Positions 8,487 to 16,239 of a stretch of 64,000 nucleotides of DNA are shown here, one piece after another (positions within the stretch are counted from its first letter, which is position 1; every line of letters starts with the position of its first letter). The stretch is from RHLJ01 sp965212165 (lineage in GTDB: Bacteria > Bacteroidota > Rhodothermia > Balneolales > Balneolaceae), in contig OZ243096.1 in the NCBI GenBank assembly GCA_965212165.1, positions 496,001-560,000 of the forward strand. The letters run 5' to 3'. Under the pieces are notes generated by a model that was not told where the DNA came from, made no database searches, and saw only the letters and a program-made list of their open reading frames with translations. The position numbers were made by a program, and so were the translations under genes.

Positions 8487-9184
8487 GAACGCAGATAATC
8501 GCGATTGAAGCCATAACCAATGCCACGGTAGGTTTTAATCAGCTTCCCTTCATCCTTCATTTTTATACGTAAGTTTTTGATATGGACGTCAACGGTACGA
8601 TCAAAGATATACTTCTCTTCATCCGTAATGTGTTCGAGTATTTCGTGCCGACTGTACACCAATTTTGGATGCCTAAAAAATAATTCCGCAATGATATACT
8701 CGGTATGTGTGAGATCCACTTTTTCTTCGTGTATATACATTTCTTTAGTATCGACATCCAAATAAGTATGATCATACTGAAGCCAATTACTTTTTTCAGG
8801 ATTCTTTCTTCTAAGTTGACTTTCGACATGTGCCTTAATCAAATTCAAACTTGCTGGTTTTTTGATATAATCATCACCACCAAGTTCTAATCCTTCAATT
8901 TCATCTTTTTCTTCATCCCTGGCTGTTAAAAACAGTACAGGGATTTCATTTACCACAGGATGTTGACGAATATGAGAACAGATTTCTTTTCCATCATGAA
9001 AAGGGACCATAATATCCAGAATAGCTAACTCAAGTTCATTTGCATGATCATCAATCACTTCATAAGCTTCTTTACCATCTTTTGCCCAATAAACCTTAAA
9101 GTCGTTTAGCTCTAAAAAATTTGCTAACATCTCTCCGGATTCGAGCTCATCTTCAACGAGTAGTATTGTGTGTTTGTAATTCAT
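8483..9184 (-). CDS. OmpR/PhoB-type response regulator
   Basis: A 233-residue two-domain regulator. The receiver (about 5-120) has the acidic pair VEDE, phospho-acceptor Asp57 in LAILDIMVPF, Thr in LFLTARDE and Lys in DDYIKKPAS. The C-terminal winged helix ends KTYRGIGYGFN, the usual PhoB/OmpR signature. It heads a two-gene operon with the HAMP kinase. PhoB/OmpR regulators bind tandem direct repeats of about 11 bases, so it is a candidate binder of the repeats at 2023 and 11133. That link is inference. Confidence 0.93.
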   Translation of the reverse strand: MNYKHTILLVEDELESGEMLANFLELNDFKVYWAKDGKEAYEVIDDHANELELAILDIMVPFHDGKEICSHIRQHPVVNEIPVLFLTARDEEKDEIEGLELGGDDYIKKPASLNLIKAHVESQLRRKNPEKSNWLQYDHTYLDVDTKEMYIHEEKVDLTHTEYIIAELFFRHPKLVYSRHEILEHITDEEKYIFDRTVDVHIKNLRIKMKDEGKLIKTYRGIGYGFNRDYLRS

Positions 9185-9233
9185 TTTTACTTGAAGTTTC
9201 GAAATTGATTAAGTTCACTAGAAAGTACGCAGA

Positions 9234-10031
9234 ATGAACTATAAAAATAAAATTGTCTGGATAACTGGTGCATCTTCTGGAATTGGAGAAGCCTTTGCTA
9301 AAGCATTCTTTAAAGAAGGGGCCAAACTCATCCTATCCTCTAGAAGAAAAGATACTTTAATTGAAGTTCAAAATTCTTTAGGTGCTGATGATAGCAATTG
9401 TTATATCCTTCCTCTCGATTTAGCAAACCCGGATTCTTTAGGAAAAAAAGCAGAAGAAGCGTTAGCAGCTTTTGGGAAAATTGATGTATTAGTTAATAAT
9501 GGGGGTATTAGTCAGCGTTCTCTTTTTGCTGAATCTGATATGAATACTATTCGCCGATTAATGGAAGTGAATTTCTTTGGCTCAGCAGAATTAACTAGAG
9601 CAGTTTTACCATCAATGATGGAGCAAAAAAGTGGCCATATTATTGTGACCAGTAGTGTAGCCGGAAAATTTGGGACTAAATTCAGATCAGGATATGCTGC
9701 CAGTAAACATGCTTTACAAGGACTTTTTGATTGTATAAGACAGGAGATGTACGAATATAATGTAGCCGTAACTATGGTATGCCCAGGACCTATTAAAACA
9801 AATATTACCCAGAATTCATTAACTGCAGACGGTAGCGACTTTGGTAAAATGGGTGATATGCATAAAACCGCGATGGATGCCGATGAAATGGTTTCCAGAA
9901 TTTGGGGAAAAATCAAAAACCAGAAAGAAGAGATTTATATTTCTAGTCCGAAAGAACGCTTAGCACTGTTAGTGAAGAGAATATCTCCTCGGCTACTTAA
10001 TATCATCTTAAAGAATAGTAAAGTTACCTAG
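9234..10031 (+). CDS. Short-chain dehydrogenase/reductase
   Basis: A 265-residue classical SDR. It has the nucleotide-binding TGASSGIG (11-18), the NNGG stretch at about 88-91 (usually NNAG), the catalytic Ser in VTSSVAGK (about 140) and the YxxxK pair Tyr154/Lys158 in YAASK. The sequence after PGP and the C-terminal VSRIWGKIKN with a basic tail resemble the DHRS7-like subgroup. The substrate is unknown; NADP(H) use is plausible because Arg residues follow the second strand. It is divergent from the two-component operon and ends in its own terminator. Confidence 0.9.
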   Translation: MNYKNKIVWITGASSGIGEAFAKAFFKEGAKLILSSRRKDTLIEVQNSLGADDSNCYILPLDLANPDSLGKKAEEALAAFGKIDVLVNNGGISQRSLFAESDMNTIRRLMEVNFFGSAELTRAVLPSMMEQKSGHIIVTSSVAGKFGTKFRSGYAASKHALQGLFDCIRQEMYEYNVAVTMVCPGPIKTNITQNSLTADGSDFGKMGDMHKTAMDADEMVSRIWGKIKNQKEEIYISSPKERLALLVKRISPRLLNIILKNSKVT

Positions 10032-10093
10032 CTAAAAATTACGGCAACGAAGAGAATACCGACCTTTACCCAACTAAGGTGCCACGCACTTTT

Positions 10094-10126
10094 AATGCTC
10101 ATGCCATCGGTTAAGAGCATTTTTTG
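10094..10126 (+). terminator. Intrinsic terminator after the SDR gene
   Basis: AATGCTC (10094-10100) pairs with GAGCATT (10115-10121) around a 14-base loop, followed by a T-run. It stops transcription from the SDR toward the convergent DUF58 gene. Confidence 0.65.
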
Positions 10127-10132
10127 TATAAA

Positions 10133-11053
10133 CTAAGACAACCTTTTCCGCTTATTTAAAAAGGCTAGTAGTGCTTGGTCAAATTGTCCTTCGGTATCGA
10201 TTTCTTCGAAATCGATCTCAAATTCACTACATGCCATTTTAAATTTATGTGTGTATTCAGCTACTTTTGCTTTATAGTCTTCTCGAACCTGTGCCGGTAT
10301 TACTTCGATTTCTGCCTCATTTTCCATGTCTTCGAAAACAAATCGGGTTTCATCGAAATCTAGTTCTCGTTCACTTCTCTTTTCAAGAACATTAAAAAGA
10401 AGTACTTCATGTTTACGATGACGGAGGTGTTTCAACGAAGAAATTAAGGCTTCATGTTGGTCTATATTTTCAAATAAATCGGTGATGATTACTACGAGAC
10501 TCCTATGATTGAGGCGCTCTGCTACTTCATGAATTACTTTGGCTGACGCGGTTTTTCTCTTGGTTTCATCATTATTCTCTTCTCTTATTAACTGCTTCTC
10601 AAGTTCTAGATAAATCTGACGAAGGTGATTATAAGTTCCTTTTGCAGGGATAAAAGTTTCGATCTCGGTATTGAATGGAATCAATCCACTGGCATCACGC
10701 TGGCGATGCATTAAATACATTAAAGATGCTGCAAAATGAGCCCCATATCGCAATTTACTCCACGCACCAAAATGTTTAAAGTGCATAGATGAACTGGTAT
10801 CGAGTAAAACATAGCATCTAAGGTTCGTCTCTTCTTCATACTGCTTAACATAAAACCGTTCTTTTTTCCCATACTGCTTCCAGTCGATATGCTTGAAGTC
10901 ATCACCTGGGTTATATGGCCTATGTTCAGCGAACTCTACACTGAACCCATGGTATGGGCTCCGATGTAATCCTGAAATAAATCCTTCGATAATCTTCTTA
11001 GCTCGTAATTCAATTGAAGATAGTTTTGAAAGTATGTCTGGCTTTAAAATCAT
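10133..11053 (-). CDS. DUF58 domain protein (vWA-like)
   Basis: A 306-residue soluble DUF58 protein. The N-terminal GLHRSPYHGFSVEFAEHRPY then NPGDDFKHIDWKQYGK is the family signature. A von Willebrand A-like fold with a metal-site motif LLDTSSSM (DxSxS) follows. DUF58 proteins normally sit next to a MoxR AAA+ ATPase and other vWA genes and are thought to assist assembly or activation of client complexes. Neither neighbour here is of that kind, so the ATPase must lie elsewhere or be absent. It is transcribed divergently from the porin operon. Confidence 0.92.
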   Translation of the reverse strand: MILKPDILSKLSSIELRAKKIIEGFISGLHRSPYHGFSVEFAEHRPYNPGDDFKHIDWKQYGKKERFYVKQYEEETNLRCYVLLDTSSSMHFKHFGAWSKLRYGAHFAASLMYLMHRQRDASGLIPFNTEIETFIPAKGTYNHLRQIYLELEKQLIREENNDETKRKTASAKVIHEVAERLNHRSLVVIITDLFENIDQHEALISSLKHLRHRKHEVLLFNVLEKRSERELDFDETRFVFEDMENEAEIEVIPAQVREDYKAKVAEYTHKFKMACSEFEIDFEEIDTEGQFDQALLAFLNKRKRLS

Positions 11054-11132
11054 GGTGTATGGTAAAGCTTATTAGAGAAAGATTGAATTTTTTTTGAATT
11101 GGAACCGCTTCCCACTGTTTTAACTGAGTTTC

Positions 11133-11154
11133 CTTCACATAAACTTCTCATAAA
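11133..11154 (+). promoter_or_regulatory. Tandem 11-bp direct repeat resembling a Pho/PhoP box
   Basis: CTTCACATAAA (11133-11143) is followed directly by CTTCTCATAAA (11144-11154), ending about 60 bases before the porin start. A weaker third copy, CTTCATCTAAA, is at 11164. The element closely matches the pair at 2023. Because the gene behind it belongs to the phosphate-porin family, control by a phosphate-type regulator is plausible. Confidence 0.55.
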
Positions 11155-11213
11155 GAGGATAATCTTCATCTAAAGAAGAATAATAGAGGTTTTAAATAGT
11201 CTTATACTAACTC

Positions 11214-12401
11214 ATGAAAACCATTCTTGGTATTGCTCAAACCTGTTTCATTGTCGTTTTATTGTTTTCAAACTCTACATTATGTGCTCAAGAAATTCAA
11301 AGTCCTAAAGTAACTTTTACACCTGAAAAAGGATTCTGGATTGAAAGTCAGGACGGCTTTATGGGAATGAATCTAGGACTTAGGTTACAACCACAAATTT
11401 CATATACCGCTCCAATAAATACTAATGAAGCAGGACAAACAGAATTCTTGATCCGAAGAAGTAGAGTCTTATTTGCTGGGTATTTTTTCGAAAAAAAACT
11501 CAGTTACTTTGTTCAACTTGGCATGGATAAAGGACAAGTAACATTACTAAATGCTGAATACAGATGGCAACCCAACTCTCTCACTAAGATTTCAGTTGGT
11601 CAATTATTTCCACCTGCTGGTAGACAGTTTCAAACCTCATCTAAAAAGTTTCAGATGATCGATCGATCAAATGTCACTCGCTTCTTTTTTACCGGATGGG
11701 ATTTAGGTATATCGCTACGAAGATCGATTTTAATAACAGACAATTTAGTTATTAAAACGGCTGCAGCAATAACCCACGGTGAAGGAAAGAATGTTGCAAC
11801 TGCACCTGGTGATTGGGCATATACTGGGCGTTTTGAGCTCATACCATTTGGTGAATTTAATGCTAATGGAGACTATTCAGAAAGTGATTTATACAGAGAA
11901 CCAACTCCCAAACTTTCGTTAGGAACTGCACACTATTTGAACAAAGATGCTTACTCGAAATATGGAAATGTCGCTTGGGATGGCCTTAATGATAATATCT
12001 ATGAATATTATTACGATATGATTTTTAAGTACAACGGGTTCTCATTGCTTGCCGAATATATTCATAGATCAGTTGGAAACGAGCGCCTTCAATTAACACC
12101 AACAGCTGAAATTTTCTCCAAGAAAGTGAGCGGGTCTGGTTTTTATGTGCAAGGCGGTAAATTTATATTTAAAAATATTGAACCTACTTTTAGATTTAGC
12201 ATTTTAAATCCAAATGACGAAGCTCAGGCTTCAAAAAATCAATTCATATCTCAAGAGAAATATGTAATTGGTATTAATAATTTTATCATGGAGCATACGA
12301 TAAAATTTCAAACTCAAGTAGGTTTAGTAAACGAAAATTTTCTTAATCAAAATTCCAGAACATATATTGAGGTTCTTGCTCAGTTCAGCATTAGCTTTTA
12401 A
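11214..12401 (+). CDS. OprO/OprP-type (phosphate-selective) porin
   Basis: A 395-residue outer-membrane porin with a signal peptide (about 1-25, ending LCAQE). The mature part begins with GFWIESQDGFMGMNLGLRLQ and contains TEFLIRRSRVLFAGYFFEKK and SVGQLFPPAGRQF. These are the conserved start and first strands of the Porin_O_P family, which in Pseudomonas carries phosphate or polyphosphate. The C-terminus ends in a strand with terminal Phe (AQFSISF). It leads an operon with a DASS permease 17 bases downstream, so the pair could move one anion across both membranes. A Pho-like box precedes it. Confidence 0.88.
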   Translation: MKTILGIAQTCFIVVLLFSNSTLCAQEIQSPKVTFTPEKGFWIESQDGFMGMNLGLRLQPQISYTAPINTNEAGQTEFLIRRSRVLFAGYFFEKKLSYFVQLGMDKGQVTLLNAEYRWQPNSLTKISVGQLFPPAGRQFQTSSKKFQMIDRSNVTRFFFTGWDLGISLRRSILITDNLVIKTAAAITHGEGKNVATAPGDWAYTGRFELIPFGEFNANGDYSESDLYREPTPKLSLGTAHYLNKDAYSKYGNVAWDGLNDNIYEYYYDMIFKYNGFSLLAEYIHRSVGNERLQLTPTAEIFSKKVSGSGFYVQGGKFIFKNIEPTFRFSILNPNDEAQASKNQFISQEKYVIGINNFIMEHTIKFQTQVGLVNENFLNQNSRTYIEVLAQFSISF

Positions 12402-12418
12402 GATAAAGGGTACTAGAA

Positions 12419-13819
12419 GTGACACTTAACAAAAAACAACTCGCCGGATTAATTATTGGAGTAATTGGATTAGTTATCCCTTTTTTCTTGAATATTGAGG
12501 GGCTTTCTTATGCTGGGCATGTCGCTCTTGGAATATTTTTATTAGCAGCTTTCTTTTGGATGCTGGAACCCGTTCCTATTTACGCTACATCTGTCTTAGT
12601 GATTTTACTCCAAATTCTTCTTCTTAGTAAAGAAGGGTTTATTTTTACAACTGCTACTGAAGCGTACATTCCTGATGCTTATACAGCCTTTATAGGAACA
12701 TTAGCTAATCCAATTATCATCCTATTTCTAGGTGGTTTTGTTCTGGCAGATGCCGCTGTTAAATATAACTTAGATAAAAATTTAACACGTTTTCTTCTTC
12801 GTCCTTTTGGGAACCAACCCAAATATATAGTACTAGGTCTAATGGTCGTAACGGGCTTGCTTTCTGCATTTATGAGTAATACTGCTACTACCGCAATGAT
12901 GATGACCGTAATCATACCGATAATTGTTCGGCTTGATAAAACTGATCCACTCAAAATTGGTTTAGCACTTTCAATTCCATTCGCTGCTAATATTGGAGGA
13001 ATAGCCACTCCAATTGGGACTCCACCAAATGCTGTTGTTATTGGAGCTCTCTCCCAACAAGGTATTAATATTCCTTTTGGTGAATGGATGGCTCTTGCCG
13101 TTCCATTAGTTATCATAGCTTTACTCTTTGTATGGTTTCTTCTTATCCAAATATTTAAACCAAGTACTAATTCGATAACTCTAGATATGAGTGGGAAGTT
13201 TAATACTTCAAAAAAAGCATTCCTTCTTTATACAGCTTTTGGATTAACCGTTTTATTTTGGGTAACTGAAAGTTTCCACGGTGTTAAAAGTGCCATCATT
13301 GCACTTGTTCCAGTTGTTTTTCTAACACTTACAGGAGTAGTAACAAAAGAAGATATTAGAAAGCTTCCTTGGGAAGTACTTTGGTTGGTAGCCGGAGGTA
13401 TATCATTGGGTATTTCAATGAAAAGCACAGGACTAGCAGAATGGATTGTAGCAAGTATTGAGTGGAGTGCTTTTGGCACAATTACCTTACTAGTTGTTTT
13501 CAGTGCAGTCGCTGTGTTGATGTCGAACTTCTTATCAAATACGGTAACGGCTACACTTTTAATTCCTTTAGCTGTTAGCCTTGCAACATCTGGAGTAGCT
13601 GGAGAAGGTTTTAATCTGATTATTGTAAGTCTTGTAATTGGGGTCAGTGCTAGTATGGCGATGATGCTTCCCATTTCTACTCCGCCCAATGCTATAGCAA
13701 TGAGTACCGGAACTATTGAAACTGGCGATATGGCAAAAGCAGGGATAACTGTTGGGATTTTCGGAATTTTTCTTGTCGTGCTTTATGCCGTTTTTTACTG
13801 GCCATTAATGTTAAATTGA
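12419..13819 (+). CDS. SLC13/DASS-family anion:sodium symporter
   Basis: A 466-residue inner-membrane permease with about 11 helices plus hairpins. Both substrate/sodium signatures are intact: SNTATTAMM with the following GTPPNAVV, and SNTVTATLLIPLA with STPPNAIAMS. These SNT and TPPNA repeats define the divalent-anion:sodium symporters, whose substrates include succinate, sulfate and, for some eukaryotic members, phosphate. Length is normal. The GTG start lies 17 bases after the porin stop. Because the porin is of the phosphate type and a Pho-like box precedes the operon, phosphate or another small anion is a reasonable guess; dicarboxylates remain possible. Confidence 0.9.
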   Translation: MTLNKKQLAGLIIGVIGLVIPFFLNIEGLSYAGHVALGIFLLAAFFWMLEPVPIYATSVLVILLQILLLSKEGFIFTTATEAYIPDAYTAFIGTLANPIIILFLGGFVLADAAVKYNLDKNLTRFLLRPFGNQPKYIVLGLMVVTGLLSAFMSNTATTAMMMTVIIPIIVRLDKTDPLKIGLALSIPFAANIGGIATPIGTPPNAVVIGALSQQGINIPFGEWMALAVPLVIIALLFVWFLLIQIFKPSTNSITLDMSGKFNTSKKAFLLYTAFGLTVLFWVTESFHGVKSAIIALVPVVFLTLTGVVTKEDIRKLPWEVLWLVAGGISLGISMKSTGLAEWIVASIEWSAFGTITLLVVFSAVAVLMSNFLSNTVTATLLIPLAVSLATSGVAGEGFNLIIVSLVIGVSASMAMMLPISTPPNAIAMSTGTIETGDMAKAGITVGIFGIFLVVLYAVFYWPLMLN

Positions 13820-13828
13820 GAGGAAACC

Positions 13829-14326
13829 ATGGATCATCAAATATATATTTTAGTAATTGAAGACGAACATGAGGTTATGGATGCTCTTATCAAAGATCTT
13901 GAAAATTTTGAGCAAACCTTTCCTATTGAGTCGGCTAATAACACCAAAGAAGCTAATTTGGTTGTGAACCAAATCATTGATTCAGGTGATGAAATTGGGC
14001 TTATTCTATGTGACCATGTGTTACCCGGAGAAAATGGTGTCGATTTCCTTATTGGACTTGAGACTAGACAAGAGTTTCACAATACAAGAAAGGTTTTGGT
14101 TACCGGACAAGCCGGACTTGAAGACACCATTAGCGCCATAAATATGGCAAATCTCAATCACTACATTCCAAAACCTTGGACAAAAGAGAGCTTTCTGGAA
14201 GTAGTTATTAAACAGCTCACAGATTTTATTATAGAGATGAAATACAATCCATTAGAGTTTATGGCTGTACTAGATTCTGTTAGACTTGCCGAATCAATGC
14301 GAAATAACTCTTTAACTGATAATTAA
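13829..14326 (+). CDS. Stand-alone response-regulator receiver protein
   Basis: A 165-residue protein that is a receiver domain with a short C-terminal helix region and no DNA-binding domain. It has the acidic pair IEDE, phospho-acceptor Asp62 in LILCDHVLPGENG, Thr in VLVTGQAG and Lys in YIPKPW. The VTGQ and KPW features are typical of receivers linked to RpfG-like or hybrid phosphorelay proteins. It lies between a permease (9 bases upstream) and a histidine kinase (start sharing the last base of its stop), so kinase and receiver are a cognate pair. Its output is likely a protein-protein contact. Confidence 0.9.
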   Translation: MDHQIYILVIEDEHEVMDALIKDLENFEQTFPIESANNTKEANLVVNQIIDSGDEIGLILCDHVLPGENGVDFLIGLETRQEFHNTRKVLVTGQAGLEDTISAINMANLNHYIPKPWTKESFLEVVIKQLTDFIIEMKYNPLEFMAVLDSVRLAESMRNNSLTDN

Positions 14327-15750
14327 TGATAAAAGGATTCCAGAAGGCAAACCGTAAGGAAGTACTTGATCTTATCAACCGTACAGTTGATAGTACACCT
14401 GAATTACAGTCTTTAGTGGTCTTCTTCAACAGTAAAGATGTTCTTTTTAAAGAAGGTGATTCTCTATCCTTTTTATACTTATTGCTGGACGGTTCAGTGT
14501 CACTATCTCATAAAAAAGGAGATGCGCCGGCTTTTGAAGTTTTAAAACTAGAGCCCGGTCATTTTATAGGAATTGTTGCCTTTAATACTGGAAATAATTC
14601 CTTAACTACAGCTACCTCTCTCGATAAAATTAAAACTCTTCGTTTTAGTCAGGATGATTTTGAGAAATATTTAAATCAACATCCATCTCTTCGCTCGCCT
14701 CTTCAACAATTGATGATGAGTAATATGACTGAAAGGTTTAAAGTAAATCTTGAATTAGAATCGAGATTGAATTCTTTAAATCATACACTCGAAGAAGAAG
14801 GAGCTGAACTTAAAGAAGCATATCAACAGCTTGAGGATTCTCATCAAAAATTAGTGCATCAAGAAAAAATGGCTACTCTTGGTGAGCTTGTTGCTGGTTT
14901 TGCTCATGAAGTAAATAATCCTGCAGCGTCTCTACTCCGCTCTTCAGAATCTTTAATTACCAACTTTCAATATCAATCTGAAAAAGATCCATTGGCAAAG
15001 ATGTTTCAATTGGGACTACACTCAGCCCCTTTAAGCAGTACAGAAGTTAGAGAGAGAATGATACAAGTTCAGAAGAGATTCCCATGGGTTTCAGAGCGAT
15101 CTATGATTAGGAAACTAGCACAAATAGCTGATGAAGGCTATTTAATTATAGAATCATATAGGAAAAAAGTATCTATCGAATTGCTTGTTCAACAACATGA
15201 AGCTGGAAAATTCATCCATAATATCCAGCTATCAAGTGAGCGCATTGCAAATTTAGTTAAGAGCTTGAAAAGCTATAGTCGACAAGACAATAACCAAGCA
15301 GAATTAGTAGATATCCGAGAGGGTATTAATGATACCATTTTGGTTCTTAGTAATAGATTAAAGTATCTAAATCTTGAGCTCGATTTAAAAGATATCCCAA
15401 AAACCATGGTAAAACTGGGAGAATTAAACCAAGTTTGGACAAATATAATTGTGAATGCTTGTGATGTATTACCTGATGGTGGAAAACTTAAAATATCTAC
15501 AAAAGTAGAAGGTGAACATGCAATCATTATCACAATTTCTGATAATGGTCCTGGTATTCCTGAACAATTATTAAGTAAGATTTTTGAACCTAATTTCACT
15601 ACCAAAAATCAAGGAGCCAAGTTTGGTTTAGGTTTAGGTCTCGCGATTTCAAACGAAATTGTTCGGCAACATGGAGGGTTCATTCGTGCATCAAACATGA
15701 AAGATGGTGGAGCGAAATTCGAAATACTATTACCTGTTAAGAAAGGCTAG
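14326..15750 (+). CDS. Soluble histidine kinase with cyclic-nucleotide-binding domain
   Basis: A 474-residue kinase without membrane helices. Residues about 20-140 form a CRP/cNMP-type beta-roll (KEGDSLSFLYLLLDGSVSL, EPGHFIGIVAF). The RxA stretch that binds the cAMP phosphate in CRP is not evident, so the ligand is uncertain. A coiled linker (about 140-180) leads to a HisKA-type domain with His194 in GFAHEVNNPAAS. A long insertion and an HATPase domain follow (NIIVNACDVL, DNGPGIP, GLGLGLAIS). It ends an operon of porin, permease, receiver and kinase, so it may sense an internal cue and set transport through the receiver. Confidence 0.9.
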   Translation: MIKGFQKANRKEVLDLINRTVDSTPELQSLVVFFNSKDVLFKEGDSLSFLYLLLDGSVSLSHKKGDAPAFEVLKLEPGHFIGIVAFNTGNNSLTTATSLDKIKTLRFSQDDFEKYLNQHPSLRSPLQQLMMSNMTERFKVNLELESRLNSLNHTLEEEGAELKEAYQQLEDSHQKLVHQEKMATLGELVAGFAHEVNNPAASLLRSSESLITNFQYQSEKDPLAKMFQLGLHSAPLSSTEVRERMIQVQKRFPWVSERSMIRKLAQIADEGYLIIESYRKKVSIELLVQQHEAGKFIHNIQLSSERIANLVKSLKSYSRQDNNQAELVDIREGINDTILVLSNRLKYLNLELDLKDIPKTMVKLGELNQVWTNIIVNACDVLPDGGKLKISTKVEGEHAIIITISDNGPGIPEQLLSKIFEPNFTTKNQGAKFGLGLGLAISNEIVRQHGGFIRASNMKDGGAKFEILLPVKKG

Positions 15751-15782
15751 CTATTCTTGATGAAAAAATGAGAACAGCCATA

Positions 15783-16217
15783 TTATTCATATAACTCTGG
15801 GTACGAAAAAATGGTAATTCCGTTCATCTTTTTAATGAATGGTCGGTCTAATTGAATTAAAATTGAATCTCTTGAAATCCATTCCATGTTCGGGATACTA
15901 TCTTCCACAGAAAATATATTCCCCTCTCTTGGATACTCCATCGAAGTATCAATTACAGAAATGTAGGTATCGGAAATCTCGAAAGCCCCATCACCTGGAA
16001 CTAAGAATCTGTATACTCCTAATTTCATGGTAGAATCGGGCGAATAATATTCTTCTCTAACTACTGGCTTATCGAAAAGCCCAAGGAATTCAGCTCCAGA
16101 TGGTATTAAATTGCTTAATGATGAGTATACCTGATATCCCTTCCACCCAATTATTGCAAATATTATGAATATAATACCAAATATTATTTTCAGAATATAT
16201 CGTTTCTTTTTTGGCAT
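15783..16217 (-). CDS. Membrane-anchored protein of unknown function
   Basis: A 144-residue protein with a basic N-terminus (MPKKKRYILK) and one hydrophobic helix (about 8-28), then a periplasmic beta-rich domain of about 115 residues. I recognise no family. It lies 22 bases after the recQ stop on the same strand and may be co-transcribed with it, although a functional link is not obvious. Confidence 0.68.
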   Translation of the reverse strand: MPKKKRYILKIIFGIIFIIFAIIGWKGYQVYSSLSNLIPSGAEFLGLFDKPVVREEYYSPDSTMKLGVYRFLVPGDGAFEISDTYISVIDTSMEYPREGNIFSVEDSIPNMEWISRDSILIQLDRPFIKKMNGITIFSYPELYE

Positions 16218-16239
16218 AAATTGAACTTGAATCTGCTAC

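Noticed and set aside
7080..9184. Firm naming of this two-component pair as PhoR/PhoB
   Set aside because: The kinase has a periplasmic sensor and HAMP domain but no PhoR-type PAS domain, and no pst or phoU genes adjoin, so only a general assignment is justified.
12679..13116. 145-codon minus-strand frame inside the DASS permease gene
   Set aside because: Antisense shadow of hydrophobic codons; it has no start context or family motif.
13228..13689. 153-codon minus-strand frame inside the DASS permease gene
   Set aside because: It lies wholly inside a gene with intact family motifs and its translation has a low-complexity Thr/Ile/Ala pattern, as expected from an antisense shadow.
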